From assembly GCF_964199755.1 (NCBI RefSeq), contig NC_133907.1, forward strand, positions 3,229,001 through 3,293,000: DNA of 64,000 bases, written 5' to 3'. This document shows, piece by piece, positions 1-15,309 of the stretch; position 1 is the first letter of the stretch, and each line of letters starts with the position of its first letter. The DNA comes from Larus michahellis. Lineage: Eukaryota; Chordata; Aves; Charadriiformes; Laridae. Both the position numbers and the translations under genes were made by a program. The notes under the pieces are model-generated. The model was not told where the DNA came from. It did no database searches and worked only from the letters and a program-made list of their open reading frames with translations.

Positions 1-508
1 AGCTTGCCGGCGTCAGCTTGGATATGACGTCGATCGCCTCAGAGCACAACCGTCCTCTCCTTTTCCCCCCCAAGATGGAGGAACCCGCCTTCCAGCCCGC
101 TCCGCCCGGGGAGGGCGTCCTCTCCGCTCCGGCCCAACCGCGTTAGGAGCTTACGGGGCGGCGGCTTTTAGCTTCCTCCGGGGCCCCCGCATCGAGTCGC
201 CGACCTTCTCTGGAACCGGGCCAGGCCTCCGGCGTGCCCGCGCCCTGCAGCCGCACCGACGGTCCCCTGAAAACAGGCCGCGCCGCTTCCCTCAGCCGCC
301 CCCCCCGCCCCCCCTCCCCTCCCCGCCCGGGGCCCTCTGGCCGCCCTGACCCGCACCGCCCGCCCGCCTCCATTTTCTAGTCGAGCCCAAAGGCGTCCAG
401 GCCGGAGGAGGCGGCCGCCCCTTTTTCCGCGACCCCTCCGCCGCAGCGGCGGCCTCGCTCCCTTTCTCCTCCCGTCCCGGTGCTCCTCCGGTTGCCTCCC
501 TCACTCAC

Positions 509-700
509 CGCGGGGAGGGGGTGGGGGATCTCGCCGCCGGCGCGGGTCTCAGCCGAGCCGAGCCGCCATTTCCTCCTCGCAACCGCTCCGGAGCGTTGGG
601 CGGGGGCGCTCCTCCCCCGCTACCATAGAAACCAAGATGGCGGCCAACGGCAGCCTAGAGCGCCTCGCGTTGCGCACGGCTCCCGGAGGACTGTCGGTGG
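509..700 (-). other. DIDO1: Candidate non-coding first exon of the leftward gene
   Basis: Read on the minus strand, the sequence at 510-503 gives CG followed by GTGAGT, a near-consensus 5' splice site, so an exon would end at 509. Its 5' end is not defined; 700 is only a guess inside the CpG island. It would be a 5' UTR exon, as no DIDO1-like peptide is encoded. RNA evidence would be needed to confirm it. Confidence 0.35.
634..644 (+). promoter_or_regulatory. YY1 site in CpG island
   Basis: AAGATGGCGGC matches the AANATGGCGNC YY1 consensus, which typically lies just downstream of transcription starts in CpG-island promoters. A second, nearly identical motif lies at the GID8 first-exon donor (6483-6493). 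Confidence 0.55.
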
Positions 701-1000
701 GCGTTGGCCCCGCCTCCCGGGCGGGCGGCGCGCGCTCCCTCACGGCGCGGCGGGAAGGGCGCGGTGGCCTCTCAGCCCGGCCCACGACCGGGCCCGCTCG
801 TCCCCGTCCCCTCCGGCTGCAGGGGAGGCCGAGCCCTTCCCCACACGGCTGCCTGCGGAGTCCCCGTCCCCTCGGCTCTAGGCCGCCGCACGCTGCCGTC
901 CTGCGGCGGCGCACAGCGCCGGTCACCTCAGGGCTTCCTGTGCAGGCGAGTGCTGCAGCATCAACAACGGCTGCTCCCAGTTCTCTTATCAAAAATACGG

Positions 1001-4000
1001 GGTGATCTTACCTCACAGGAATTGCAGTTTTATTTATTATTCGTGAGGTTGCAAGTGCCAAGGCAAAACTGCACAATAGCAGTGCCAAACACTGTTTTGC
1101 CCACAGCGACTTCTCTCACAGCAGCACAGCTTTGTCACGGGATTAACATGGCAGAGGAGCTTACCTGCAGCCCCAACTGCTCACATCAGCTATGCTCCCC
1201 ACCTGTGCTTATTCCACTGGGGATTTCTTTTGTTTTCCTGTTCTACTCCATCTGTTTTAGAAAATCAAATAGCAATTGCTGTAGACCTCTGGGTCCAGGT
1301 TATGGAGTGCTGTGGAAGGGAAGCGTTCAGCAGATCAGCTCATCCACTGCATGAAGGCTTCCCAGTAAACACCCTTTAAAAATGGTTAGGCTACTCAAAA
1401 TGCTCTCCAGGATCCAAGCTGCTATAAATCATTACAGAGAGTTAACTCCCATTTACATGTTTTGTTCCTACTGTCAGGTTTGTGATATTAGCCATCAGAA
1501 GCACCCACGTCCCACAGGCACTGAGGGGTCCGACGGTTTACAGGCAGACCCACAAGGCCATGCAGACACTCCTGACCTGGACATCTGAAGAGCCTTTTAG
1601 GCAGCTGGAGGTGTGAGATTTGGCTCTTTGATTAACCCTGATCCTGCACATTTTTCCTGATGTGTTGATAACACCAATTGCAGTTGGATTCCAGATAGGT
1701 GCAGTGTTTACTAAGATGAATTAAGGAATGAAAACATGTGGAAATATAAAAACATACTTAGCATTAATTCTATAGAATTACAGCATTCTATCAAGTATTT
1801 TGATTACATCTTTTAGAAGTCTACATTCTATATACAAGACTTCTGGTGGTAAAAGCCCAGGATAATTTTGCAAAAGCTACTATTAGCTTTTCACCTGATA
1901 GCATAGTCAGCCTCTTTCTCCACCTGTAAAACTGGGCAGCATTAATACTTACTTCACACAGGAACACCAAGAGGTAAAAAAAACCCAACAGATTCCTGTG
2001 CAAAAGTACAAGACACCATGATTAAAGGCAAGCAGAAGTTTAATTTTTGTTCTGCAACTACAGAGCTACAATAAATCAAAAGCACGTGGAGGGGAAATAC
2101 CTTATGATTCAGTAGATCAAGCTGCACTGTGATTTATGCCCTGGGAAAAGCTAATAACATATTGTTAACGGACAAATTTAGCATCTAGGGAGTGCTCAAA
2201 CCCAGGACTTGCACACCAAGGGATGGGAACATGCAAAACAAGGGATTGCACACCAGCAGTGAACAGGGGATCCTGCAACAGGAGATCCAGCAGTGAAACC
2301 GATATTAAATTCCTCTTACACGCATTTGGTAAGAGGCTTACACCATCTCAACGTAACACCGATTCACTTTGCACATCCAGTGAACACCATTAAGGCACAT
2401 CACACTTCCAGCCCACAAAACCCTACATCTTTGTGTTAAAGTCCAAGTCAGAGTATCTGCCTCTGCTGACAAAACACCTGTGTCACCTTCACTTAAATGA
2501 TACCACCAGCACCTCAGTCCTTTCCCTGCCTCATTCCCTTCCTAATTCTTTTCCTGTTAGAGCCTAATTTCCCTTAACATGAGAAATTTACTCCTGGGTT
2601 ACTGGTCTGAATCTGCATCGTCCTGGCAGCACACAGGAGGAGCTTTTTTGGGTACCCACGTAACACAAGTTTTGTTTCAATTTAGGCCTCCTGTCATATA
2701 ACACGACGATAGTTTCTAATTGGTTCGAACTGAAAACACTGCTGGGAGATTCTAGCAGAGATTAATGACTATCAATCAGCATCTAAAACAGTCTAATAAG
2801 CACCTTATCTATCTCTCCTTCTTAAATACCGGAGAAGCTTATGCTAAGATATCTACAAATGCCTCAGCACTAACTCTCCTTAAAACTTTTCTCCACTGCT
2901 TCCCAAACTTTTCCCGCGATAAGGCAGTCAGTACACTGAGACTTTCCTCTGCAGCAGATACATCTTTATTTGTTTATCCCTTACGTTTCCCCAATTATTC
3001 TTTTTTAAGCTTTGGGTGTCTGCAAATTGGCCTGATTTATATTTGTAGTGTCTCACACAAGGGTCTTTAGGTGCAACCCATGAAACTACAATTTGTGACA
3101 GGCACTAAGGCATCATCTTCATGTTGCACAGAGATGGTGTCCCCAGATCTGGGGTGTCACTTCTGCTCTCACCCACCTTTCCCTTCACCAAGATAGCAAC
3201 CTTTTCCAGTGTTTGAAGATGCGAAACCCTTAAATATAAAACTTACTTTATGCTCACCCTTTCTCTCAGCGCTTCCTCACTGAATGTTCTGGTGAGCCAA
3301 TTTCAGCAGTCAGGTAAACACCAGGGACAGAGTTAGCCCATGAAAAGAGTAGGGATGAAAGCAAACAAGCAAGTTCTCTTCCCCTCCTCCATCTCTGCCA
3401 GGTGTTGTGGGTTTTTTAACAGATAATTGATTATTTTAAGTCAGGAGAGACTAATTTTTGTTGGCTGTGCTCAAGCTTTACCTTTTGTTGTGAAAAAAGG
3501 GCTCTGTCCTCAGAGTTCAGCACTTCACTCAAAATAGGTAAGTCAGGTGTCAAGGTAGTGTATCTTCTGGGTCCTTGATCCTCCAAGGCTCCTGATAGTT
3601 CATTTTTCCTAAAGATTAGATGAACACAGAGAAATACTTTACTGAGGGTTAAGCATATTGACATAAATAAAGCAACCCCCTTCCCTACCTGCTGACAGAA
3701 ACTTGCAGATTTTTTTTTTCCCCCCCTCCAATTCTAGGTAAACTCTCTCCCCCTCCCTACAATATATAGCTTTTTTTGCAGGGATTTTTGAGACTTCTCC
3801 AGGAATTAGTGATTTTGGTTTGGGATTCATTCCATTCAACTCCAAATATCAGTGATCAAAATACCTCTTTGAGATTAGGATTTATCGAATCCTAATCCAT
3901 GTAAAAATTCTACAAACTGCACTGAATTACAGTTATTATATATTTCTTTTCATCTCAGTTTCGTAGTCTTGCCCAAAAATCCAACTTTCCATGTTATTAC

Positions 4001-5835
4001 TGCCCTAATTACTGCAAGATTCTTGTAGGACTGTGGCATATTGAAGGCATGGAATAGTTTCCTGAAAGCAAAGTAGTTTGTTTCCATGCATTTTAATCCA
4101 ACTTTGGAGTCACAGAAGTATCCTGCAAGGTTTCCCCTGAGTAGTAAAAGAAAGGTTTGGTTCCACCTTTGGGCAGAACGTGAGGGTTTTTAACAGAAGT
4201 TAGGCTTTCGTGCTAGGAAAAGAGGGAACAACGTAGGAAGCTTTTGCCCTGAACTGCTGCACAGCTTTGTATCTTCCTATCCCCATCTTAATTTTGCGAG
4301 GTTTAACAAACGAAAGCCATGCAAGTTTGCTATTTCCAAATCCTTGGGTATTCCAGGCTATGAAGCACAGGGAACACAACCATTCCTCTTCACTAAAGAC
4401 AGACACAGATATTATACATGGGGCAATTAAACATTTATTCAGTGAGAAACAAATTAAAAAGGGGAATACAGAAGGTGACAAGGCAGCTTTCTATCAGGAA
4501 AGAAAAAGTATAAAATATGTGTCATTTATTACTTAAGATACTGCTCATTCCCCCAAACACGCACTTTTTATTGCGCCCAGAACATTAGTAGGGAAAAAAA
4601 GGCCTGTATCTAGATAAAGGAATAATAGTTCTATAAGCTTTTTATATACTTTGGATTTTAACACATTGGGCTAGTGCTGCCTTCAAAAAAAAGGTATCAC
4701 TACAAGGAGTACTATCTAACCAAATATAAACAACTCATGCATTAGTCACTTTGTTTTCAGACTCAGTAAGAAAATGCTTCAATAGTAACATTCAAAGTGT
4801 GTTTGTTACAACTAAAGTGCCTGTAAAGCCTCTTTTCTCAAAAAAAGCTCAGTTTCTAAGAAGGTTTTATGTTACGAGAAGCATCAAAAAACTAGGGAAA
4901 GCATTCAAAAGGGAAAAAAAAAAAGAGAAGGCAGCTGGCCATAATATTCTGCACAGAAAGATTAAAAAACCTCGTTTTTTGTTAACATTATGATCAGAAA
5001 AAATGCCAACTCCTAAAAATATTTAAAAAAAGCCCCACCCCAAACTGTTTTTCATGACAAGCAAAACCTCAACTCAGGAGGGGCCTTTAGCCCCTTTTTA
5101 CTTTTCTTTACTGCAGGGACAATAAAGGGGGAAAGGGACATTTCTGTTGCACTTGGTTGAACATCCCAACCTGTGACAAAAGAGGTGTCGGCACCTCACA
5201 CACTGCCACACGGCACCTCACGCCCATTGCAGCTTAGTTATTTGATATAGTGTGCTACTTATTAGAAAGCAATTACACCTGTTCTTTGTTCTTTACCTGT
5301 ACACAGCGATTGCGGTATGAATTACACCCTGGTGCCTCCTCTCTGCTTGGGGTGCGCTTCCCTCTCCAGAGGAGCCACAAACCCTCCCGGAGGGGGGGGA
5401 CACCTTCCTCCGCTCCCTCTTTATTGCAGAAACTCCTCCTTTTGGGGAGGAGCCGGCAAGAACCAGGCGGGACAGCGGAGCCCAAGAGAGATTTCCAAGG
5501 CTACGGGTTCAAAAAGAGAGGCTGAACGTTGGTGTTTGAGTTAAGTGACGTTCGTTGCGGTTTTAGCCCGAAGAAGAGCCCTCTCCGTCCGTAGGAACCA
5601 CTTGCCACGCTGAACCTTTCTTTGTCACGGGGCTAACAACTGTGTTATTAAATACTTGAAGTTCTTTGGCCAAAACTCGGCATTGTTTATGAACTCGGAG
5701 GTTTGTTTGCGGAAATAAGTTAAAATAATAAATTATTGATGACATTGTGGATTTTCGCAGTTTCGATGTAAGGACAATCGGAATTAAAGTGTGTTTTGGA
5801 GGCTGCGCTTTATGGCACAGTTACAAAAACAATAA
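1001..5835. other. AT-rich non-coding stretch between the DIDO1 and GID8 promoters
   Basis: No frame here reads as a known protein, and the open frames are short and AT-rich. The stretch is intergenic, or a first intron if the leftward gene also uses a start in the 6 kb island. Local curiosities are a 14-bp palindrome at 3141-3154 and near-duplicate segments around 2210-2300. There is also a minus-strand CAG/GTAAAG donor-like site at 5297/5296 beside a GC-richer patch at 5340-5500, which could be an alternative 5' exon. Confidence 0.6.
3141..3154. repeat. 14-bp perfect palindrome
   Basis: CCCCAGATCTGGGG is a perfect self-complementary sequence with no spacer. No function is recognised. Confidence 0.8.
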
Positions 5836-5839
5836 TCAC

Positions 5840-5940
5840 GGGATGATTTAGGTTGGAATTGACCTTATAGCTCATTTAGTCCCACCCCCCTGCCCTGGGC
5901 GGGGACACCCCCGCTGCACCGGGCTGCCCAAAGCCCGTGA
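5840..5940 (-). mobile_element. CR1 LINE fragment, old and 3'-terminal
   Basis: The block reads as a degraded copy of the CR1 3' UTR in reverse orientation. It has the GGTTGGAATTGACCTTATAG-type segment followed by the CCACCCCCCTGCCCTGGGC block also found in the two better-preserved copies at 25.8 and 40.1 kb. The terminal ATTCTATG repeats are lost. It sits directly at the left edge of the GID8 CpG island. Confidence 0.75.
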
Positions 5941-6374
5941 AAAACGAGTGATTGGATCTATATCCCCAGTCTGTGTAAGTCAAATTACATTTTTGAGGAG
6001 TATCGTTTGCAGCACGTCAGAATTTGTACCTCTTGAGGCCATTGAAACACCCAAACGGAGGCGTTGCCTCGGCCGTGACCCCCCCGGGCGCGGCGGCGGC
6101 GGATCGGGAGCTCTGCTCAGCTCTCCTCCGCAGCCCAGCCTGCCAACAGCAGCGGAACCGGCACAACCATACACCCATGTACCTACAGCGGCCCTTCTCC
6201 CCCGCGTTGTCCCAGCGGACCGGCTCCTGCCGGGCCCGGCCCCGCGGCGGCCCGCCCCGCGCCGTCTCTATGGTCCCGGCTCCCCGCTGGAGGGCCGTAC
6301 CGGCACGGCCAGGCGGACGCTCTGGCCCGAGAGACGGCTCTATGGTTGCGTGTTCTCGCCCTTCTCCGGGCGCT

Positions 6375-6403
6375 GATTGGCCGGGAGGACGGTTCTCGCG
6401 AGA
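6375..6403 (+). promoter_or_regulatory. GID8: Inverted CCAAT box plus TCTCGCGAGA core promoter element
   Basis: GATTGG (6375-6380) is an NF-Y site in reverse orientation. The palindrome TCTCGCGAGA (6394-6403) is a known motif of CpG-island promoters that often takes the place of a TATA box and sets the start site. Their close spacing places the GID8 start within the next few tens of bases. Confidence 0.7.
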
Positions 6404-6404
6404 C

Positions 6405-6480
6405 CCGCGCGCCAGCGGCCTGGCGGAGGCGGTGGAGGGGCCCGCGTTCGTGCGTCGGAGCCGGCAGCGCCGCGCGCTCG
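6405..6480 (+). other. GID8: GID8 non-coding exon 1
   Basis: The 3' boundary is seen: CTCG followed by GTAAGA at 6481 is a good 5' splice site, and it can join to the acceptor before 7684. The 5' boundary is inferred from the promoter motifs. No ATG lies in this exon or in the 12 leader bases of exon 2, so the spliced leader has no upstream ORF. Confidence 0.6.
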
Positions 6481-6482
6481 GT

Positions 6483-6493
6483 AAGATGGCGCC
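6483..6493 (+). promoter_or_regulatory. GID8: YY1 site overlapping the exon 1 donor
   Basis: AAGATGGCGCC matches the YY1 consensus and overlaps the GTAAGA donor, so the same bases serve splicing and factor binding. Confidence 0.55.
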
Positions 6494-7683
6494 GGTGGAT
6501 CCGCGCCTTCCCTCAGGGGACGGGGGCTGGCGGGGCGCTTCCCCCGGCGCGGCGGGATGGCCCGCTGTCACCCGCTGCGGGCGGTGGGGAGGCGCCGGGC
6601 CTGTGGCGAGCAGGGCCGAGTGCTTCGGTGGCCCGGGCGCTGCGGAGGGCCCGGTCGGGGGCGGGCGGGAAGGTCGCGGTGCCCCGGCGGGCGGGGACCT
6701 CGTTGGGGTCGGGCCGCCGCAGCCCGTTGAGGCGGGAGCCCCTTTCCCTTCTCGACGCGTAGTTGAGAGCGACGTGAGCGGGGGGCCGGGGACCGATCGG
6801 CCCCTTAGGCGGCCCCGGGCTGAGCTGCCTCCCGCTGCCCAGCTTCCCCGGGGCCAGCGGGGCTTTGGCCGTAGTTTAGAAGGAGAAAAACCTGTGGGAA
6901 ACCGGCCGCTGCTGGGAAGGCGCGCTGCCGCTCGTGTTGGTCTGAGAGGGGTGGCGGTGCCTGTTGCTGCTGTTGTCGCCGCCTCTCCTCCCCCTTCCGC
7001 TGCCCCTGCGAGCGTGACTTGAAGGTAGAAGTGATTAAATGCCGGCTTTAGCGAAGCGCTTTGCTCCCAAAGCTGAAAAAAATATAGTCGAGAAAAATAC
7101 TAGGAGATACCACTCTAGTAGCGTTGACGTGTTGACAGGAGTACTTTTTGGGACAGCAAAGCTAAGCTAGTGTCTTTTAGTTGTACATTGGATAACATAT
7201 CACACACAGATTTGTAGCTTTACAAAACTGGAGCTGTTCCATCTCAGTTTTGGTGAAAATTTTAAAGCAACTATCGTTTACATAGGCTTTGCTTTAGGGA
7301 TTTGTTACGTTTTTTTCTGGCTAGCTGTCAAACTGTTTGATTCATTTGTGTCACTTTGTGATGCTGTGTGTCCTGTCTAACTTGTAAACAAGGTTTATTT
7401 GGAGTGAATTTAAGAGTAACTACAAGAAGATGGTATTTGAATTTTTTATTCTGACACTTGATGAAAGCAGCTTTAGAGACTGACTAGGAGATGTTAAAGA
7501 GTGCAGGAACAAGGAGGAGAAAAATGTAAAATTGTGGTTTGAGATAAAAGGGTTTCTTTTGGGTTATTAATTTAAAAGATATCATAAAAAAAGTATGAAG
7601 ATGGTAGTAACACAGTGCTTATACACCTTAAACTAACTTTGCTCTTCAATCATGTTAAATGAGATGCTTTTCTTTTCTTGTAG

Positions 7684-10366
<2,683 letters not shown>

Positions 10367-12578
10367 AATGTGTGCAGATGGACATCAAACAATCTTAGTA
10401 CTGCACAGTATACATTTATATCAGTCTGTGACTGAAATATTTTTACTACAGTACAGCACTCAATTCAGATTTTTCAATGAACATCTAATTTGAAGGGAGA
10501 AAAGTCCCTTTTAAATGCTGCAAAAACTGCATTGAAAGGCGCTGTATCTCTTTGAAAGTCTGACTTAGGCTATGCACTATAATACATTTTTAAAAACAAT
10601 TAAACAGGACAGAAAAAATAGCATTTTTAAAAGTACAGAACTCAAGCTTTCTAATTGGCTACTGATGCCTAGTTTAGTGGCCAGTGAATTAATACGGAGT
10701 TATATTGGCAACTATTCAGTTAAGTTTAACTGTCTCCTGTTTGAAATGTGTATATAGAACAGTGAATATTTTCTACCTTTAAGTTATAGGCAGATATACA
10801 TTCCCCTTAAAAGTAACTGGTCAAGTTTTCATCTATAAACTTTGCAGTAAGGTCAACCTTTTGCTTAGGAAGTAGTGTACAAACTTGTAAATCATAATTT
10901 AAGGACTTTTTTTTTTTTCCTTGTTTCTGACTTTTTGGTGCTTTATATGGTGAGAGCTATGTTCATAATGGATCAGTGACCCATCTTTTCAGGAGGAGTA
11001 TTGTTGGAAATAAGGGGTTTTTTCTTAATTTTCACGAATGACCAAAATGGCCCCCAGAGGCATTTGAAGGTTTTTGTTAGCAGGGGGCTTTCCCCCCGAT
11101 ATTAAACTTGCAGCTGTAGACACTGCAGTGATTCCACTAAAGCTTTGAAGGCCCCTGGATGTTTGTAAGCTGAAAGACAGGCTTGTGTTAGGAGATCAAG
11201 TGCGGGGGAGAGATGCTCGTTGAAGCCTCTGATGCATCATCTTGTGCAGGATCTGCCTTTGTGCTTGCTGAATAAGAATCGTAGTTTTAGAGCTACTTGG
11301 GCTGTTTTTATGCCTGGAGCTGAGCAGAGCAGGGCTGTCTAAAACCAGAATTTTTCTGTTTTCTCAATTCTTCCATACCTTTCTGAAGAGATGCAGTTCA
11401 TCTTCACCTGTATTTGTTTACTGACTGTCCTCACTCCAGTTAGGATTATAGTTTTAATGTTTTACATGTGAAGTCCAGACTTTCAAGTCAACAAATGGTA
11501 ATCTTCTGGGTATGGGATGTTCTGGTCAACTGAATTTTGCAGCACTGTACGCTGGTATATATCCAGTGGTAGTAAGCACTAATCTTGCCAAATCAATCTC
11601 TAGATTTTTTTGGTCCGTATATCAAGTTATTACAGATTTGGTCAACAAAGACCGAGCTGATGGGTGAAATAGTTTAACATCATGAGACACTGGCAGTTGT
11701 CACACCAGTCCCATACTGTACATAATCTTGTCTTGTATGGTAGATATTACCCTGTAGAATGAAACTTAGTTTTCAGTTAATTTTACTGGAATACTTAACG
11801 CATTAAACTGTATAAAGCTTTGCAGATACACCTGATTTATGGAAACTAACAAAACCTGTTACTGATTGCATTACTGTGAACACTGTTTACTTGTGTAGCT
11901 ATCTTTTTGTGGGGGGAAACCGTTGTTTGCTAAGCAGCTATTAGAGATGTGGAGCGCCAAGGTTAAGCTAGATGATGGATATAACAAAATTTGTTCCCAT
12001 TTATTCCCAATCATTCTGTTCTCCACTTTGAGGCATTTGTGGTATGGAGGTCTTAAAGTTTATGCATAACAAACAAGCTATCAGTAGCCCCCCCCAACTA
12101 CAGCAGCGGTCTGGCTTTCCTTCACACCCAGGCTGGTTATTCTAACACCAAACTTTTAACAGTTGTGGTTTGTTTTTTTTTTTTAATTCTTTTTTTGGCT
12201 TTTTCCAGTCGGTTGATGTCTAAAAACCATGTATAACTTTTAGTTTGTGAGAAACTGTATGGTTAATGTAACTTTGTTTAATAACAAACTGCAGAAACAA
12301 AACTGGAATAGCTCTAATTTCTTCATCTATAACTGATCAGCTTTTCCTCTGTTCTGACGCTTGTGTTGTTGAATCTCATTGAAAGCTTCTCCCGGATGAA
12401 GTGGAAAGTGGTGCGTTTTTGTGGCATGACTAGCATTTTTCTCCATGAGAAGTGCAGTATTACAGTCCTGGTTGAGAAGTTCACTGTACTTCTAGAACGC
12501 TACATTAATTTCATATAGTATTTGGGCAAAGATTGAGCATAGATTACTTGAATTTTCACTAGCTTGGGTTTTTTTTCC

Positions 12579-12591
12579 ATTAAAAAATAAA
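12579..12591 (+). terminator. GID8: Candidate GID8 poly(A) signals (ATTAAA + AATAAA)
   Basis: ATTAAA (12579-12584) and AATAAA (12586-12591) are nearly in tandem after a T-rich run, with a T-rich segment downstream. They suit a proximal cleavage site giving a 3' UTR of about 2.2 kb. Confidence 0.5.
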
Positions 12592-15285
12592 CATGTTTTT
12601 TAAGGGGTTTAATATAAAATTAGTATAGAACTATTTCACTTTGTTTTTATGAACATGCCACATTGATAAGCAGCTTTAATCTGTAAAGTTTTTGGTAACT
12701 GCAAGAAAATATTCGAAAGCTATGCATTTTAGAGAAAGCATAAAGGTAGCGATAATGGTACTTCTAAGGATCTTTATATTAGTGTATATAAAATAGTTTG
12801 CATATACAAATATAATATATAATCTGTTTGAAATATTCTTGAATGGTAGGGGCTGTGAAACATATTATAATTTATGGAAATATTGTACACAGTAAACAGA
12901 CCTCTCAGTACACGAATGAACTTTTGTCATATGCATGAGAAATGTCTTATTTGGTGACTACTAATGAATGGGATTTTGTTAACCCATTTTTGTTAGATAA
13001 CCACTTTAACAAATACTATTAAATGCCACTTTGATCAGTTTGCTTTAGTGTAAAAATACATATTTTGTTCCACTTAATTTAGAACAATATGAAATGACTT
13101 TTGTAAGAAGATTTGTTCCAAACTCAGCGGTGGCAAACAAATCTGGTAATTAAATGTGGTACACTACACTCATTCCTCCCCCCAGCCTTTCCTTTGTTGG
13201 AAGCAAATAAGATTTTTTTCATTAATGCTATGGACACGAAGCAGTTGGGTTTGTAAAATAACCTGTCTCTCATGCCTCTGCAGCAAGGCTGTATATCCAG
13301 TGTGTTTTGATTAGGCTACAAATCTCTTTCCTTTTCCAAAACCTGTCACCTCCCTCAGAACTGTCGTCTTAGCTGTTACCGTGTTTCTTTTCTGCCTGTC
13401 AAATCTAAGCTGAGCTGTGGTTGCTTCTCTTGTGCAATGGAGTCATTTTGGAAGGGTGGGGGATAACGGGTTTCCATGAAGATGAAGTACCGGTGGTACT
13501 TTCTGAGAAATACTCACTGAACTGTTTAATTTTATATAGCTGGAAAACCAGAGGCTGCCGCACAGAAACTAACAGCTGAATTTTAAGTAAAGCATTTCCT
13601 CAAGACTTTTGAAGAGGCAAACTTAGACAGCTTGAAACCAGGTGAAGTACCTCTCTCTCTTTAAGACGATTTCATTGAAATGCTTTCAGCTCCTTCCACC
13701 CACATGAAAAGAAAAATTGAAATGAATGTGGAGAGCACTTATGTAGCATTTAAGATGTGTGAAATTGCCTGGAAAGAATTCTGTCTCCTTTCCACTCCTT
13801 GTACATACAGGGGAAGCCATTACATTATTCTAGGATGATTTTACTGTTTTTAATTTGTAAAATTTATGCTTTGTATGCTTGAGTATAAGCTTAAAAGCAT
13901 TACTTAAAATCCTTGACTAGTAGATGAGTGTTGCTCGACTTATTTCAAACCACTTTCTGTCCAAGTTCGTTACAAAGCTTATTAAATTGAGTTGGAGCGT
14001 GATCCCTGTGTGTCTTATCTTCACGGGTAACGGGGCCACCTGCTCTTAAGCAGCCTTGAAATACCTCAAAGAATATAAAAGGATACGGAATCATATTTTG
14101 CCCGAAATCTGCCTTTAGGCTACAGCAGGTTGAGACGGGTCCGACCTGCGCTGTTGGTCTCTTCCATCCCGCAGCGATGTCACCGGTCAGTATTTGTTTC
14201 TGCTGTAATTTTCTGGAGGAGGGCCGAGGAGGGTTGATGGCTGTTGCGGAGCCGTGGTGTCCCCAGTCCTGCTCCTCAGCTGTGCCCAGACAAAACACAC
14301 AGCTTCACCCTCAAAAGGATTTGTATTTCTCAAGGGACATGTTTAGGTGCTAGAAACTATTTTTATTCCTTTCCTCTCCCCTCCTGCCTTCATCTAATTA
14401 ACAATAAGGACAAGATTGGCCGAAGTGCCACTGATACCATCAGACACCTCCGAACCAGAAGGCCCCGTGCGTTCTCCATCACGCTCCTCGTGTGAAATGG
14501 GGATTCCAACAACCTGCTGCTGCCTTACACCCACCCGGAGCAGTTCCTGCACGGGAGCTGCTGTTCGCTTCAGAGTAGTCTCCATTTATCAACTTCCCTG
14601 ATCATTTGCTTACTTTTCAGCATTTTACTGTCTGCAGCGGTTTTGCAAAGTTGCATTATTTAGCACTGGAAACCACGTGCATTTTCTTCAGACCGTGGGT
14701 AAGTTGCGTTGAGGCTGCTCTTGGTCAGTGGGGACCTTCCAAGCTGCGGTCGGACTGTCCTTTCAGACACAGCAACTGCCCCTTATGGAATGTGTGAGCC
14801 CATTTCTCCTCTCAGACCCCCTTTGGGATTTGGTCTGGATCTGTGCTTAGCTCCATAAAACCATTGTCTGGATGAACTTCAGTGATGGTAAATGTCAGCT
14901 CAAATATTGACCCAGTAATCTTTGGTTTAATCTTTTGACTAGGCTGAACACAGGAAAAACGAGAGCAGATCGGTGTTCTTGCATCAGATTATTTTCTGTA
15001 GTCAGCACCTGTCTTCTGAACCGATTCCATTTGCCATTTCGTCAGCTCGGTGGGAGGCTTGCTTCCAGAAAATTCTGCAGCAGTAAAAGGAGTGATGTCT
15101 CTGTTTTCACTTTTTAAACTTATTTATTTGCAAGTGATGGATGTTACACTCAACCACTTTTTTAACTGCAGCTATTTTTGACAGTGAAGCTAGCTTCTTA
15201 CGTGAGACGGGCGTTAGTCAAAGCAGCTATTCATCGCGGAGGTGATGTTGAGTGGTACAAGGAGTGGACCTGGAAGGGTACAACA

Positions 15286-15291
15286 AATAAA
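15286..15291 (+). terminator. GID8: Candidate distal GID8 poly(A) signal
   Basis: AATAAA is followed within 15-30 bases by a TGTG/TTT-rich segment, which suits cleavage and polyadenylation. Use by GID8 would imply a 3' UTR of nearly 5 kb. Confidence 0.4.
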
Positions 15292-15309
15292 GAAAACTTT
15301 GTGCAATGT

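Larger units (their letters stand above)
1..950. promoter_or_regulatory. DIDO1: CpG island, probable DIDO1 5' end/promoter
   Basis: The stretch is very GC- and CpG-rich, with Sp1-like GC boxes, YY1-type AAGATGG motifs near 72 and 634, and a CRE-like TGACGTCG at 25-32. It stops abruptly near 950, where the sequence becomes AT-rich. The open frames in it are by-products of GC richness and match nothing I recognise. In human, DIDO1 lies next to GID8 and is transcribed away from it, so a leftward promoter is expected here. The DIDO1 start codon and PHD/TFIIS coding exons are not visible and would lie left of the window. The DIDO1 assignment rests on synteny and on a minus-strand splice donor at 508, not on protein sequence. 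Confidence 0.5.
5950..7020 (+). promoter_or_regulatory. GID8: GID8 CpG-island promoter
   Basis: The region is dense in CpG, with GC boxes, an inverted CCAAT box, a TCTCGCGAGA element and a YY1 site arranged around a splice donor at 6481. This is the normal layout of a TATA-less housekeeping promoter. In mammals GID8 and DIDO1 are head to head across one such island, so leftward initiation from here is possible. The 332-codon open frame crossing the island (6024-7022) reflects absence of stop codons in GC-rich DNA and is not called as a gene. Confidence 0.75.
10367..15300 (+). other. GID8: GID8 3' UTR and flank (end uncertain)
   Basis: The DNA after the stop is AT-rich with no recognisable coding sequence, as expected of a long 3' UTR. 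Possible ends are the paired ATTAAA/AATAAA at 12579-12591 and AATAAA at 15286-15291. The sequence up to about 13.9 kb is homogeneous and UTR-like, while after 14.0 kb it becomes more mixed. Which end is used cannot be settled from sequence. Confidence 0.5.

Noticed and set aside
6024-7022. 332-codon open frame on + across the GID8 CpG island
   Set aside because: Low-complexity Ala/Gly/Pro/Arg composition from GC-rich DNA, no known domain, and it spans a promoter, an exon and a splice donor.
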